DNA of 64,000 nucleotides from CAZPXH01 sp964591085 (GTDB lineage Bacteria > Spirochaetota > Spirochaetia > DSM-27196 > CAZPXH01): positions 62,001 through 126,000 of the forward strand of contig CAZPXH010000006.1 in NCBI GenBank assembly GCA_964591085.1, given 5' to 3'. The position numbers and the translations under genes were made by a program. Under the pieces are notes generated by a model, which searched no databases, was not told the origin of the DNA, and worked only from the letters and a program-made list of their open reading frames with translations. Positions within the stretch are counted from its first letter, which is position 1. Each line of letters opens with the position of its first letter. Shown here one piece after another: positions 8,445-16,655 of the stretch.

Positions 8445-9379
8445 CAATCCCGATCAGCGCGGACACCTCCTCTTCAGTCATTCTGGAGTTGCTGTACGAG
8501 CTGAAAGTCCGGGACGCAATGAGCACAGAGCTTGTGACGGCCACCGGCGGCGAGAGCCTGGGTGCGCTCCAGCGCCTGATGAAGGCGCACATGATCACCG
8601 GAATCCCCATCGTCCATGACCAGCGCCTGATCGGGATCATCTCTGTTGATGACATCATGGAGGGCCTGTCCGGTGGCTACATCGGGGACAGGGCGGAAGC
8701 GTGGATGACGAGGAACGTCATTGTCCTGGAAGAAGACATGCCGCTGGCATTCGCCATCTCTTCCATGGAGAAGTATCGCTTTGGGCGCTTTCCCGTCCTC
8801 AGCAAGGACCGGCGCCTGGTGGGAATCATTACCAGCCGTGACATCCTGGTGCGCCTGCTTGTGGCAATCAACCGCCGGGTGGAGCAGCTGGAAAAGGAAC
8901 AGGGCGCAATCGCAGGGACCGGCCATGCCGAGTCCCCAGAGAATGACAGCGGGCTGCGGTTTCGGACCCGGCGCTTTGACTTTGAAAACGCCGGCAAGCC
9001 CACCTCTACTATCAAAAAGGCCCTGCGGGACCGGGGTGTTCCGCCAAAAATCCTGCGCCGGGTTGCCATTGCCTGCTATGAGCTGGAGATGAATCAGGTC
9101 TGTCACAGCCTCGGCGGAAGCCTTGCGGCGAGCGTGGCGGACGATTGCTTCACCCTGGTTGCGGCGGACGAAGGCCCTGGAATCCCGGACCTGGACGCCG
9201 CGCTGACAGAGGGTTTCAGCACCGCCGGAGACTGGATCCGTTCCCTGGGTTTCGGGGCCGGGATGGGGCTGCCAAACACCCGCCGCGTAGCGGACCGCTT
9301 CCAGATCAGCTCGGACAACAGCGGTACTCGCGTTGAGATACAGATCAGCCTGAACCCGGAGGTGCACTGTGACGATTGA
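8441..9379 (+). CDS. CBS-pair plus RsbW-like ATPase domain protein
   Basis: 312 aa. Two tandem CBS motifs form an N-terminal Bateman module (about residues 18-150; VRDAMSTELVTAT and AEAWMTRNVIVLEED), which typically binds adenine nucleotides. A C-terminal HATPase_c domain of the anti-sigma/RsbW type follows (about 175-305; LEMNQVCHSLGG, VAADEGPGIPDL, GFGAGMGLPNTRRV). The architecture suggests a nucleotide-gated serine kinase or switch protein. No anti-anti-sigma partner is encoded nearby. The GTG start overlaps the upstream gene by 4 nt, and its end overlaps the second DRTGG gene by 11 nt. Confidence 0.85.
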   Translation: MTIPISADTSSSVILELLYELKVRDAMSTELVTATGGESLGALQRLMKAHMITGIPIVHDQRLIGIISVDDIMEGLSGGYIGDRAEAWMTRNVIVLEEDMPLAFAISSMEKYRFGRFPVLSKDRRLVGIITSRDILVRLLVAINRRVEQLEKEQGAIAGTGHAESPENDSGLRFRTRRFDFENAGKPTSTIKKALRDRGVPPKILRRVAIACYELEMNQVCHSLGGSLAASVADDCFTLVAADEGPGIPDLDAALTEGFSTAGDWIRSLGFGAGMGLPNTRRVADRFQISSDNSGTRVEIQISLNPEVHCDD

Positions 9380-9707
9380 GGCCTTGTTATCCCGTCTGGA
9401 TCTGGAAAAACTCGTAGCCGCGGATCCCGAGCGCGAGATCCTGGCTGGCTACACGAGTGACCTGATGTCTGACGTTATGGCCAACGCTGCGGAAGGATCC
9501 GTCCTGATCACCATACAGGCGCACAAGAATAGCGTTGCCGTGGCGGCACTCGCAGGAATAGCCGCCATCATCGTATGCTCGGCGCGTCCGGTGCCGGATG
9601 ACATGATCCAGGCATCCGAGTCCGAGGGCATCGGCCTGTACCGGAGCACCCAGAACCAGTTCACCGTCAGCGGCCGGGTGTTTGCGCTCCTTGGCGGGGC
9701 AGCATAA
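9369..9707 (+). CDS. DRTGG domain protein 2
   Basis: 112 aa, paralogous in layout to the DRTGG protein two genes upstream (REILAGYTSDLMSDVMANAA near residue 20; AAIIVCSARP near 73). The GTG start lies within the end of the CBS-ATPase gene. A pair of single-domain DRTGG proteins around a CBS-ATPase suggests a complex that shares or exchanges ligand-binding modules. Function is unknown beyond the hydrogenase association. Confidence 0.8.
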   Translation: MTIEALLSRLDLEKLVAADPEREILAGYTSDLMSDVMANAAEGSVLITIQAHKNSVAVAALAGIAAIIVCSARPVPDDMIQASESEGIGLYRSTQNQFTVSGRVFALLGGAA

Positions 9708-9717
9708 GGCAGAGCAC

Positions 9718-10491
9718 GTGAGGGTCCGCGCAGATCTCCACCTGCACAGCTGCCTCAGCCCCTGCGGAGACCTGGATAACTCCCCGTCCGCCATTGTCCG
9801 GATTGCGCAGGAACGCGGGGCAGACCTCGTGGCACTGACGGACCACAACAGCGCACGGAACTGCCCGGCCTTTGGCGCCGCCGCCAGGCGGGCAGGAATT
9901 GCGGCAGTCTTTGGGCTGGAAGCTACAAGCCGGGAGGAGGTGGATCTGCTGTGCCTGTTTGGTACGGTGAATGCCGCCATGGGCTTTGGTCAGCTCATGG
10001 AAGACAGCCTCCCGGATCTGGCCAACGATCCCGAGCGCTTTGGAGAACAGCTGGTGGTGGACCAGGATGAAAGCATCCTGGCGGAACTGGAAGTCCACCT
10101 GCTGTCCGCGTCCAGCCTGTCCCTGGATGAGATTGTGGATGCCTGCCACGCACGGGGCGGCCTGGCCATTGCCGCACACATTGACCGCGCGCACCACGGC
10201 GTCATCGCTCAACTGGGCTTTGTACCGGACATCGGGCTGGACGCAGTGGAGCGAGTGAAGAGCCCGCAGGTATTGGGCGCGGTGACCTCACCGGCGGCAG
10301 GCGGTCCCGATTCCGCTGTGGTGGCAAACTCGGACGCACACTTCCCCCAGGACATCTGCCGTAGGTGGACCGCCTACGATATGCCGCAACCGGATTTCGC
10401 CGGGCTGGCGGAAGCGCTCTCCCGGCTGCGCGCTGGTGACGCCAATGCCGCCCGTCCCTGCTTTGGAGACGGGTCTTGCGCCGCACCCTGA
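9718..10491 (+). CDS. PHP domain metal-dependent phosphoesterase
   Basis: About 257 aa. A PHP-family phosphoesterase with a trinuclear metal site: RADLHLHSCLSPCGD (motif 1), LTDHNSARN (motif 2), GLEATSREEVDLL, AAHID, and ANSDAHFPQDI (motif 4). PHP proteins of this subgroup accompany [FeFe]-hydrogenase operons in clostridia and related anaerobes; the substrate is unknown. I chose the GTG at 9718, which has AAGG 8 nt upstream and starts right at the first strand; a TTG at 9682 would extend it into the upstream gene. Last gene of the rex operon. Confidence 0.88.
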   Translation: MRVRADLHLHSCLSPCGDLDNSPSAIVRIAQERGADLVALTDHNSARNCPAFGAAARRAGIAAVFGLEATSREEVDLLCLFGTVNAAMGFGQLMEDSLPDLANDPERFGEQLVVDQDESILAELEVHLLSASSLSLDEIVDACHARGGLAIAAHIDRAHHGVIAQLGFVPDIGLDAVERVKSPQVLGAVTSPAAGGPDSAVVANSDAHFPQDICRRWTAYDMPQPDFAGLAEALSRLRAGDANAARPCFGDGSCAAP

Positions 10492-10542
10492 GCGCGGACG
10501 GGGAACACTGGATGCCGATGGATCGCCCCAAGCCGTCCGACT

Positions 10543-10560
10543 GCTGAGGCGAGGCTCAGC
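10543..10560. terminator. Weak hairpin between convergent PHP and ftsK genes
   Basis: GCTGAG (10543-10548) and CTCAGC (10555-10560) form a 6-bp stem with a 6-nt loop in the 64-nt gap between two converging genes, overlapping the ftsK stop. There is no U-tract, so termination here is doubtful. Confidence 0.25.
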
Positions 10561-13078
10561 CGAAGTCCAGCTCGCCGGGAACGCTCAGGATGTCTCTTGG
10601 CTTGCTTCCGTTGGCGGGACCAACAATTCCCTTGTGTTCCATTGTCTCAATCAGACGCGCGGCGCGGTTGTATCCAACCTTCAGGCGGCGCTGCAGATAG
10701 GACGCGCTGGCCTTGCGTGCCTGCACCACAACTTCCACGGCGCGGTTGAAGAGGGGATCATCCTCATCAACGGGTGCAAACACGTCATCGTCCTCGTCAA
10801 AGAAAATTTCCTCATCGATGTAGTCCGGTGGACCGATCCGTTTCACGCGTTCCACTACTCGCTCAACTTCCTCCTCGCTGAGGAAGGCACCCTGCAGACG
10901 AATCGGGAAGGGATCCCAGCTGGAGACAAACAGCATGTCGCCACGGCCGAGCAGCTTCTCAGCCCCAATGCTGTCAATGATGATTCTGCTGTCCACCTTG
11001 CTCGCCACCATGAAGGCAATCCGGGACGGGATGTTGGCTTTGATGAGGCCGGTAATGACATCGGTGCTCGGCCGCTGGGTTGCCAGCACCAGGTGGATGC
11101 CAACGGCCCGGCTCATGGCGGCCAGGCGTGCAAGCGTTGCTTCCAGCTCCTTGCCGGTGGTGGCCATGAGGTCTGCAAACTCATCCACCACAACCACAAT
11201 GTAGGGCAGCTTCTCCACAGCCAGCCTCCGCTCCCGGATCCGGTGGTTGTATGCACCGATGTCACGGACTCCAAGGCTGTCCAGGAGGGCGTAGCGACGC
11301 TCCATCTCCGCAATGCAGTACTGGAGGGCCTGGAACGCACGTTTGGGTTCGGTGATCACCGGCGCGAGCAGGTGCGGAATGTCGTTGTACAGCTTGAGCT
11401 CCACAATCTTGGGATCGATGAGAAGGAGCTTCACTTCCGAGGGGTGATGGCGATACAGCACGCTGCAGATCAGCGCGTTCACGCACACGCTCTTTCCGCT
11501 GCCGGTAGCACCGGCGATGAGCAGGTGGGGCGTGCGCGCGAGGTCAAAGATGATGGCATCCCCGGGAATATCCCGCCCGAGGATGACCGGGAGACGGTAG
11601 TTGCCATCGGTAAAGGAGGCCTCATTGATCAGCTCGCTGAATGCGACAATCGCCCGGTTTCGGTTGGGAATCTCTATGCCCACGGCGTGCTTGCCGGGAA
11701 TCGGCGCAACAATGCGGACGCTTGCCGCAGCAAGGCGCAGTGCAATGTTGTCAGCGAGGTTGGTGATGTTTCGGAGTTTCACGCCAGGCGCGGGCAGGAT
11801 CTCGAACATGGTGATGACCGGACCACGGCGGATACCGGTGACCTCTGCGGAGATGCGGAACTCTTCCAGTGTTTCCTGCAGCACCTGAGCGGCTGCGCGA
11901 GTCTCATCGTCAACCACCCAGTAGGGCGTGTCCCCGTGGTCCTGCAGAACACCCTGCACCGCAATCTGGAGTGCCCCAGGTTCGTCGGTACCGGCTTCGT
12001 CACTGGTGTCGTAAGAGTCGCCAATGTTGTCAGAGTCTTCCGGCTCATAACCACTTGAAGGCTCAGAGCCGCTTGACGGACCGTAGTCGTCGTCAGACTC
12101 CATGGAATCACCGCCGGGTCCCACCGAGCGCCAGGGGCGGGAATCCGAACTGAAGTCATCAACTGCCTCGGAGAACGCGCCGTTCCGGTACTCAATTGCC
12201 GTCGCCTCCGGGATGTCGGAGACAAAATCGGCAACCTCTGGAGCGGGAAGCACCGCGGCGCCACCAGGACCGGTCAGGCTGAGCGCTGAAGCGGAGCCCT
12301 GCCTGTGCTGCTCCAAGCCGACACTCCCGACGCCCGCCGTGTTCCAACTATCCCTGTCTTCCGCAGCTTCGCGATTGGCACGCCCCCGGGCAGAGAGCGC
12401 TTCCAGCTCATCCAGAGCCTCGGCTGCGCCACTGGTGTTCCATTTGGACGCGGAGTCCGAGATTGGCCCCTGAGCCCCGGGAGCCCCCAGGCCCGCCTGG
12501 GTCCCGTGTGTTTCGGGGGCCGGCAGGGCAAGCACACGGGCACCCCCGGAAGAGCGCGGTCCCGCTACCAAGCTTTGCGGAGAAACACCGTGCTCCTCCC
12601 CTCTGGAAGCCGCACGGCGATGGTACCACCGCACGGCGTCACCCCCGCCGGCGGGCCACAGAAGAACCACCGCGGCCCAGACGGCCGCAAAAGCAATCAG
12701 GACCGCGACGGCGCCGGGCTGGCCGAGGAAATCCACGAGCGGCGCAAGGCCGGCTTTCGGGTATGAAGGATCCAGCAGGCGGGCCACACCCGCCGCTCCG
12801 AGCAGCGCGGGAGTCAAGGCGGTAGCCCGGCGTAGGAGCACCAGGCTTACCGAGACCCTCCACGCCACCACGGAGGCAAGGAGGAAGTACAGCGGAATGG
12901 CGAATGCCAAAATGTGGAAGCGCGAAAGGAGCGCGGCCCCGGGGCTCTGAAGCAGCACAATGACAAAGGCGTCCGCATCAGTTGTCACGGCAAGGAGAAG
13001 GGAAAGCAAAAGCATGCCCGCCAGCAGGGCAAAGATGGACGCAAGAAGCACTGACCGCAACACGGGGGGCCCCTCCAT
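10556..13078 (-). CDS. ftsK: DNA translocase FtsK/SpoIIIE
   Basis: About 840 aa. Membrane-anchored hexameric DNA pump that clears chromosome DNA through the division septum. Several hydrophobic segments lie in the first 180 residues, then a long acidic low-complexity linker, then the RecA-like motor (Walker A in IAGATGSGKSVCVNALI; Walker B region LLLIDPK), and a C-terminal gamma winged helix (SASYLQRRLKVGYNRAARLIE) that reads KOPS-like sequences. The frame is open further upstream, but the ATG at 13078 (MEGPPVLRS) precedes the first membrane span and avoids overlap with uppP. It is the last gene of a four-gene envelope/division operon. Confidence 0.95.
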   Translation of the reverse strand: MEGPPVLRSVLLASIFALLAGMLLLSLLLAVTTDADAFVIVLLQSPGAALLSRFHILAFAIPLYFLLASVVAWRVSVSLVLLRRATALTPALLGAAGVARLLDPSYPKAGLAPLVDFLGQPGAVAVLIAFAAVWAAVVLLWPAGGGDAVRWYHRRAASRGEEHGVSPQSLVAGPRSSGGARVLALPAPETHGTQAGLGAPGAQGPISDSASKWNTSGAAEALDELEALSARGRANREAAEDRDSWNTAGVGSVGLEQHRQGSASALSLTGPGGAAVLPAPEVADFVSDIPEATAIEYRNGAFSEAVDDFSSDSRPWRSVGPGGDSMESDDDYGPSSGSEPSSGYEPEDSDNIGDSYDTSDEAGTDEPGALQIAVQGVLQDHGDTPYWVVDDETRAAAQVLQETLEEFRISAEVTGIRRGPVITMFEILPAPGVKLRNITNLADNIALRLAAASVRIVAPIPGKHAVGIEIPNRNRAIVAFSELINEASFTDGNYRLPVILGRDIPGDAIIFDLARTPHLLIAGATGSGKSVCVNALICSVLYRHHPSEVKLLLIDPKIVELKLYNDIPHLLAPVITEPKRAFQALQYCIAEMERRYALLDSLGVRDIGAYNHRIRERRLAVEKLPYIVVVVDEFADLMATTGKELEATLARLAAMSRAVGIHLVLATQRPSTDVITGLIKANIPSRIAFMVASKVDSRIIIDSIGAEKLLGRGDMLFVSSWDPFPIRLQGAFLSEEEVERVVERVKRIGPPDYIDEEIFFDEDDDVFAPVDEDDPLFNRAVEVVVQARKASASYLQRRLKVGYNRAARLIETMEHKGIVGPANGSKPRDILSVPGELDFG

Positions 13079-13131
13079 ACCGGCAGTATCGGCGCGCAGG
13101 GGCGTGGTCCCAACCGCTCGCCGGAGGCGAA

Positions 13132-13926
13132 TCAGAAGATGATGCCGGCGATGATCCCCAGCGGGATGAGGTAGGCGGCAAACCAAAAGAGGCGGTCACT
13201 CTTCAGTAGCGCCATCACCGCACGCAGCGCCAGCCAGCCGGTAAGCATTGCCGCCACCACGCCCCCGGCAATTGCCCAGGCTGTGGTCTGGGCGGCTAAC
13301 TCACCGGCATCGCCAAGGGTCAGCAAAAGCGCACCAAGAATCGCAGGAATGGACAGGATGAAGGCGTACTCCCCGGCGAGCTCTCGCTGCATTCCCCCCA
13401 GCCGGGACGCGCTGATGGTTATTCCGCTGCGGGAAATGCCGGGCGCTACCCCGAGACCCTGGCCTACTCCGGCCAGAACAGTGACTCGCCAGTCCAGCTG
13501 GGAATAGTCCTGCCGTCCTCCGGCCCTGCGCGAGACCAGCAGAAGGCCAGCCGTGATGATGAACATGACGGCTACGCTGTTCGGCTCGCGGAGCCATGAG
13601 GCTTCATTGATGGCCAGCCCTACAGCGGCGGTCAATGCGCTCGCCACAATTACCGAGATTGCCAGCCGGAAGTTGGTCCGGTCACTCTCGTCGGCGCGCC
13701 CGCGCAGCAAACGCCAGAGGGACACCAGGACAGCGAGGATCCGATGACGAAACACCGCAACCACAACAACAAGGGTTGCCACGTGGAGGAGCACGTCAAA
13801 GAGCACCGGGATTTCCGCCAGGTCCAGGACTTCGCGAAGGATCACAAGGTGTCCGGAGCTGGACACCGGAAGAAACTCGGTGAAGCCCTGCAGGGCCCCG
13901 AGCAGCACCGCCTGAAGCATACTCAT
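13132..13926 (-). CDS. uppP: Undecaprenyl-diphosphatase UppP (BacA)
   Basis: 264 aa integral membrane phosphatase that recycles undecaprenyl pyrophosphate for peptidoglycan and other envelope polymers. The two signature motifs are present: LQGFTEFLPVSSSGHLVI near residue 13, and GVAPGISRSGITISASRL near 158. About eight hydrophobic segments are visible and the length is normal. Its ATG overlaps the stop of the lytic transglycosylase gene (ATGA). It can confer bacitracin tolerance. Confidence 0.95.
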   Translation of the reverse strand: MSMLQAVLLGALQGFTEFLPVSSSGHLVILREVLDLAEIPVLFDVLLHVATLVVVVAVFRHRILAVLVSLWRLLRGRADESDRTNFRLAISVIVASALTAAVGLAINEASWLREPNSVAVMFIITAGLLLVSRRAGGRQDYSQLDWRVTVLAGVGQGLGVAPGISRSGITISASRLGGMQRELAGEYAFILSIPAILGALLLTLGDAGELAAQTTAWAIAGGVVAAMLTGWLALRAVMALLKSDRLFWFAAYLIPLGIIAGIIF

Positions 13927-15422
13927 TCGTCATCCTCCGGTGTGGGCAGATCGGGAAAGAAATAGCGCAGAACTGCTGCGGGTTCACGGCCTGCGGAGAC
14001 GCCGTAGAAGACAGCGCTCTCCACAACCTTCTGCACGTGAATTCGCGTTTCCGTGATCTCGTAGGCCAGCACCCGGGACAGCGACGGCAGAGCCGCGAGT
14101 TCGGCTTCCCATCTCCGTAGCCGATTCCCGCCCCCGTTGTAGGCAGCCACTGCAGCCGCGGGATTGGGCAGCCGCTCAAGCTGCCGGGCCAGATAGGAGA
14201 GACCGATGAGCGCGTTCTGCGCCGGATCCGTGAGGTCATCGGCAATCACGCCCAGGCGCGCGGCCTCATCCTCGGCGGTGGCGGGGATGAGCTGGGTCAG
14301 TCCGACGGCGCCGGCAACCGAGACAATATCCGGGCTGAAGAAGCTCTCCTCGCGAACCTTGGCAAAGGCCAGCTCAGTGGGGATGCCCACCTGGTCTGCG
14401 GCATCGGTGATGGCATCCTCAAAGGCCCTGGGATAAAGCAAGCCCGCAAGGGTTTCGCGGTCAGCGTCCGTCAGCTCCCGGCGGAATCGCGCACTCTCCG
14501 CCAGACGCAGGGATTCAAAGATCAGTCCCGCTTCCCCCATCAACGCGGAGTCTGCCGTAAGTGACTCCGGCGTCAGGAAGCGACGGATCGGCCAGGCAAG
14601 TCGATAGCGGAGTTCCAGGTCAGCGCCAGCCGCGGCATCCATTACCGCACGGGCAACTGTGCTGTCCCTGGTGGAGACAAGCGGCCGGTGAAGACCGCTG
14701 GCAACGGGATCGTAGGGAACTCCGTCTATTGCAGCGGACAGCATGTGGTACCAGGGCCGCGCGTCTTCCGGGACAGGCAGGGAAACGGGCTCTCCGCTCA
14801 GCCGCAGGTGGAGGTTTGCCGCCGCCGCAGAATCCGGATCCGGAGACGCCAGGGCTACATCCCGGAGCAGGCCGGTCTCACCGGCCCGGATGAGGTCCGA
14901 GACCAGGTCAGACGCCGCGCGGGAAAGGGTCCCGGGGACCGGACGTTCGTCCGGAAGCGCGAGGAGTTCCGCTACGCGATCCGCAAATGCGCCCCGAAGC
15001 ACCGTGGAGAGCGGATACTCGGTCGGCGCGGCCGGAGCAAGGGTAATGGCGAGGTCCCCGAGGAGCGGATCATCCGAGTGGGCCCGGGCGATGGACGCGG
15101 CCTGCGCGCTGCGGTTCCGCAGGACATCCGCTATTTCCGGGTAATCCAGCAGCAGCAGCCAGTACAGCAGCGCCGCCTCCGGGTGTTCGTCACCGAGCAG
15201 CGCTGAGACCAGGGCTACTGTCATGTCAGGCTGGGCCTCAGCGAGACTCATTGCGGTGACAACGGCGTGCGACGGGAGGCGCCGGGACAGGCGTTGTGCC
15301 GACTGAAGGCTGCCCTCTTCCACGCGCTCTGACAGGCGTTCGGATCGGCCATTCGCGCACCCGGCGGGCGCAACAACAACGATCAGAAGCAGTGCGGAAA
15401 GAGCAGATTGAAATCGGTTCAC
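13923..15422 (-). CDS. Lytic transglycosylase lipoprotein (SLT domain)
   Basis: 499 aa. A signal sequence ends in a lipobox-like VAPAGC near residue 22, so it is probably a lipoprotein. A long helical region (about 40-310) resembles the superhelical ring of Slt70-type enzymes. The C-terminal SLT domain (about 345-480) has the catalytic Glu in FAKVREESFFSP, then GAVGLTQLIPATA and AVAAYNGGGNRLRRW. It cleaves the glycan strand between MurNAc and GlcNAc to form anhydro ends. It lies 20 nt after the stop of the tethered Hsp70-SBD-like gene and overlaps uppP, placing it in an envelope operon. Confidence 0.9.
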   Translation of the reverse strand: MNRFQSALSALLLIVVVAPAGCANGRSERLSERVEEGSLQSAQRLSRRLPSHAVVTAMSLAEAQPDMTVALVSALLGDEHPEAALLYWLLLLDYPEIADVLRNRSAQAASIARAHSDDPLLGDLAITLAPAAPTEYPLSTVLRGAFADRVAELLALPDERPVPGTLSRAASDLVSDLIRAGETGLLRDVALASPDPDSAAAANLHLRLSGEPVSLPVPEDARPWYHMLSAAIDGVPYDPVASGLHRPLVSTRDSTVARAVMDAAAGADLELRYRLAWPIRRFLTPESLTADSALMGEAGLIFESLRLAESARFRRELTDADRETLAGLLYPRAFEDAITDAADQVGIPTELAFAKVREESFFSPDIVSVAGAVGLTQLIPATAEDEAARLGVIADDLTDPAQNALIGLSYLARQLERLPNPAAAVAAYNGGGNRLRRWEAELAALPSLSRVLAYEITETRIHVQKVVESAVFYGVSAGREPAAVLRYFFPDLPTPEDDE

Positions 15423-15442
15423 AAGGCTTCTGGGGTCCAGTC

Positions 15443-16591
15443 TCAGCCAGTCAGGGACGGAATCGGCGCACTCTGCAGGAGCCGGAACACCAGGAAGGTC
15501 AGCCCGCCCATTCCGGCGAGCGAAACAAGGACCAATCCGGCAGTTACTGCTGCTCCAAATCGGTCTCCAGCGTCCGGGGCTTCAAAGGAGTAGTCGGCGC
15601 TGTAGTCGTCCTCGGGTTCATCATCGGCCATGTCCCCGTCCGGCCCAGGCGCACTGAAATCCAGGGAGTCACTGAAGTCCGCGTCAAAGCCCTCGCTACC
15701 GGCCTCTTCTATGGTGCCGTTCGACTCTCCGGGAAGGTCAAAGTCCATGTCCAGAGAGTCGTCGTCGGCGGCGGCAATCGGGAGGGCATCGTCAGAGCCA
15801 GCGTCCATGCTGCCATAATCGTCATCCAGCGAGCCGGCGTCGGTATCCATCTGACCGAAGTCGTCATCCATTAGACCGAGGTCAATCTCGGCCAATTCCG
15901 CCCCGGACGCCGCTACCGGGTCGTTCGCAACTGCGGGCTCAACTTCTGCTTCCGTTTCCCGGTCCCCGTCCAAACCGCCGGACTCAAAAGAGAAGTCACC
16001 GATGTCCAGATCGTCCAGATCCGGGTCTTCACCAAGGTCCAGGGACGATCCCTCGTCCTCCCCCAGGTCCAAGGCGGATTCCTCACCTCCACCAGACGGA
16101 GCTGACGCAACGGAAGCAGCTTCGCGTGCCGGATCCGCCGGTTCAAAGCTGAGGTCGTCCAGGGAAATTCCGTCTTCCTCATCAGCCATGGGCATGACTC
16201 CGGCGTCATCCAGATCATCAAAGCTGATCTCGCCAAAGTCCGAGTCATCGTCCCCGGGGATGTCCATCTCGGAAGGATCCTCCGGGTTCACCGTGAAGCT
16301 CTGCAGGTTGCCGCTGTCCATGTCTTCCGCGCTTGCAACTACCTGCCCGTCCGGGTCCCGGGACAGCGTCAAGCGGACTCCCGAGCCGTTACCGGCAAGA
16401 TCGTCCAGGGAAACGGTGCCTAGCGTTCGGATCACTCGCCCCTCGGCTCCTTCCACCAGGCGGATACGGATGCTGCGCTGTCCGGGATTGGCCGGCTCCA
16501 GGATGAGTTCACGAGCCTGCTGATCTCCGCCGGCCAGAACCTCGTAGAAGGACCCGTCGGCCAGCTGGATACCGATGTGTGCGTCGTTCAC
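15443..16591 (-). CDS. Tail-anchored acidic protein with an orphan Hsp70 substrate-binding-like domain
   Basis: 382 aa, not a named family to me. Residues about 5-105 look like the beta-sandwich substrate-binding domain of DnaK without its ATPase: IGIQLADGSFYEVL (compare DnaK LGIETMGGVMTTLI), SIRIRLVEGAEGR, LGTVSLDDL, and a strand plus turn ending in ASAEDMDSG (compare HVSAKDKNSG). About 230 very Asp/Glu/Ser-rich residues follow, then one hydrophobic segment near 345-370 and a short tail. There is no signal peptide, so the fold is likely cytoplasmic and C-terminally anchored. The GTG start has GGAGG 9 nt upstream. It heads the operon with the lytic transglycosylase, uppP and ftsK. Confidence 0.8.
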   Translation of the reverse strand: MNDAHIGIQLADGSFYEVLAGGDQQARELILEPANPGQRSIRIRLVEGAEGRVIRTLGTVSLDDLAGNGSGVRLTLSRDPDGQVVASAEDMDSGNLQSFTVNPEDPSEMDIPGDDDSDFGEISFDDLDDAGVMPMADEEDGISLDDLSFEPADPAREAASVASAPSGGGEESALDLGEDEGSSLDLGEDPDLDDLDIGDFSFESGGLDGDRETEAEVEPAVANDPVAASGAELAEIDLGLMDDDFGQMDTDAGSLDDDYGSMDAGSDDALPIAAADDDSLDMDFDLPGESNGTIEEAGSEGFDADFSDSLDFSAPGPDGDMADDEPEDDYSADYSFEAPDAGDRFGAAVTAGLVLVSLAGMGGLTFLVFRLLQSAPIPSLTG

Positions 16592-16610
16592 CCTCTAAGG
16601 CCTCCAAAAA

Positions 16611-16639
16611 ACCGTACGCTTCCCCCGTTACTCTGTCAA
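16611..16639 (-). promoter_or_regulatory. Sigma-70 promoter of the envelope/division operon
   Basis: Reading leftward: TTGACA (16639-16634, perfect), a 17-bp spacer, TACGGT (16616-16611). It drives the SBD-like gene and probably the lytic transglycosylase, uppP and ftsK. It is interleaved with the divergent promoter of the TPR gene: its -35 lies 4 bp from the TPR -10. Confidence 0.65.
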
Positions 16640-16643
16640 CGAG

Positions 16644-16649
16644 TATAGT
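16644..16649 (+). promoter_or_regulatory. -10 box for a probable leaderless TPR gene
   Basis: TATAGT (5 of 6 match) ends 6 nt before the ATG at 16656, with no Shine-Dalgarno between. A -35 is not obvious. Transcription would begin at or next to the start codon. Confidence 0.5.
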
Positions 16650-16655
16650 GCCGAT

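Noticed and set aside
10436..12058. A 540-codon plus-strand frame opposite ftsK
   Set aside because: Antisense shadow of a well-defined FtsK motor domain; no motifs or promoter.
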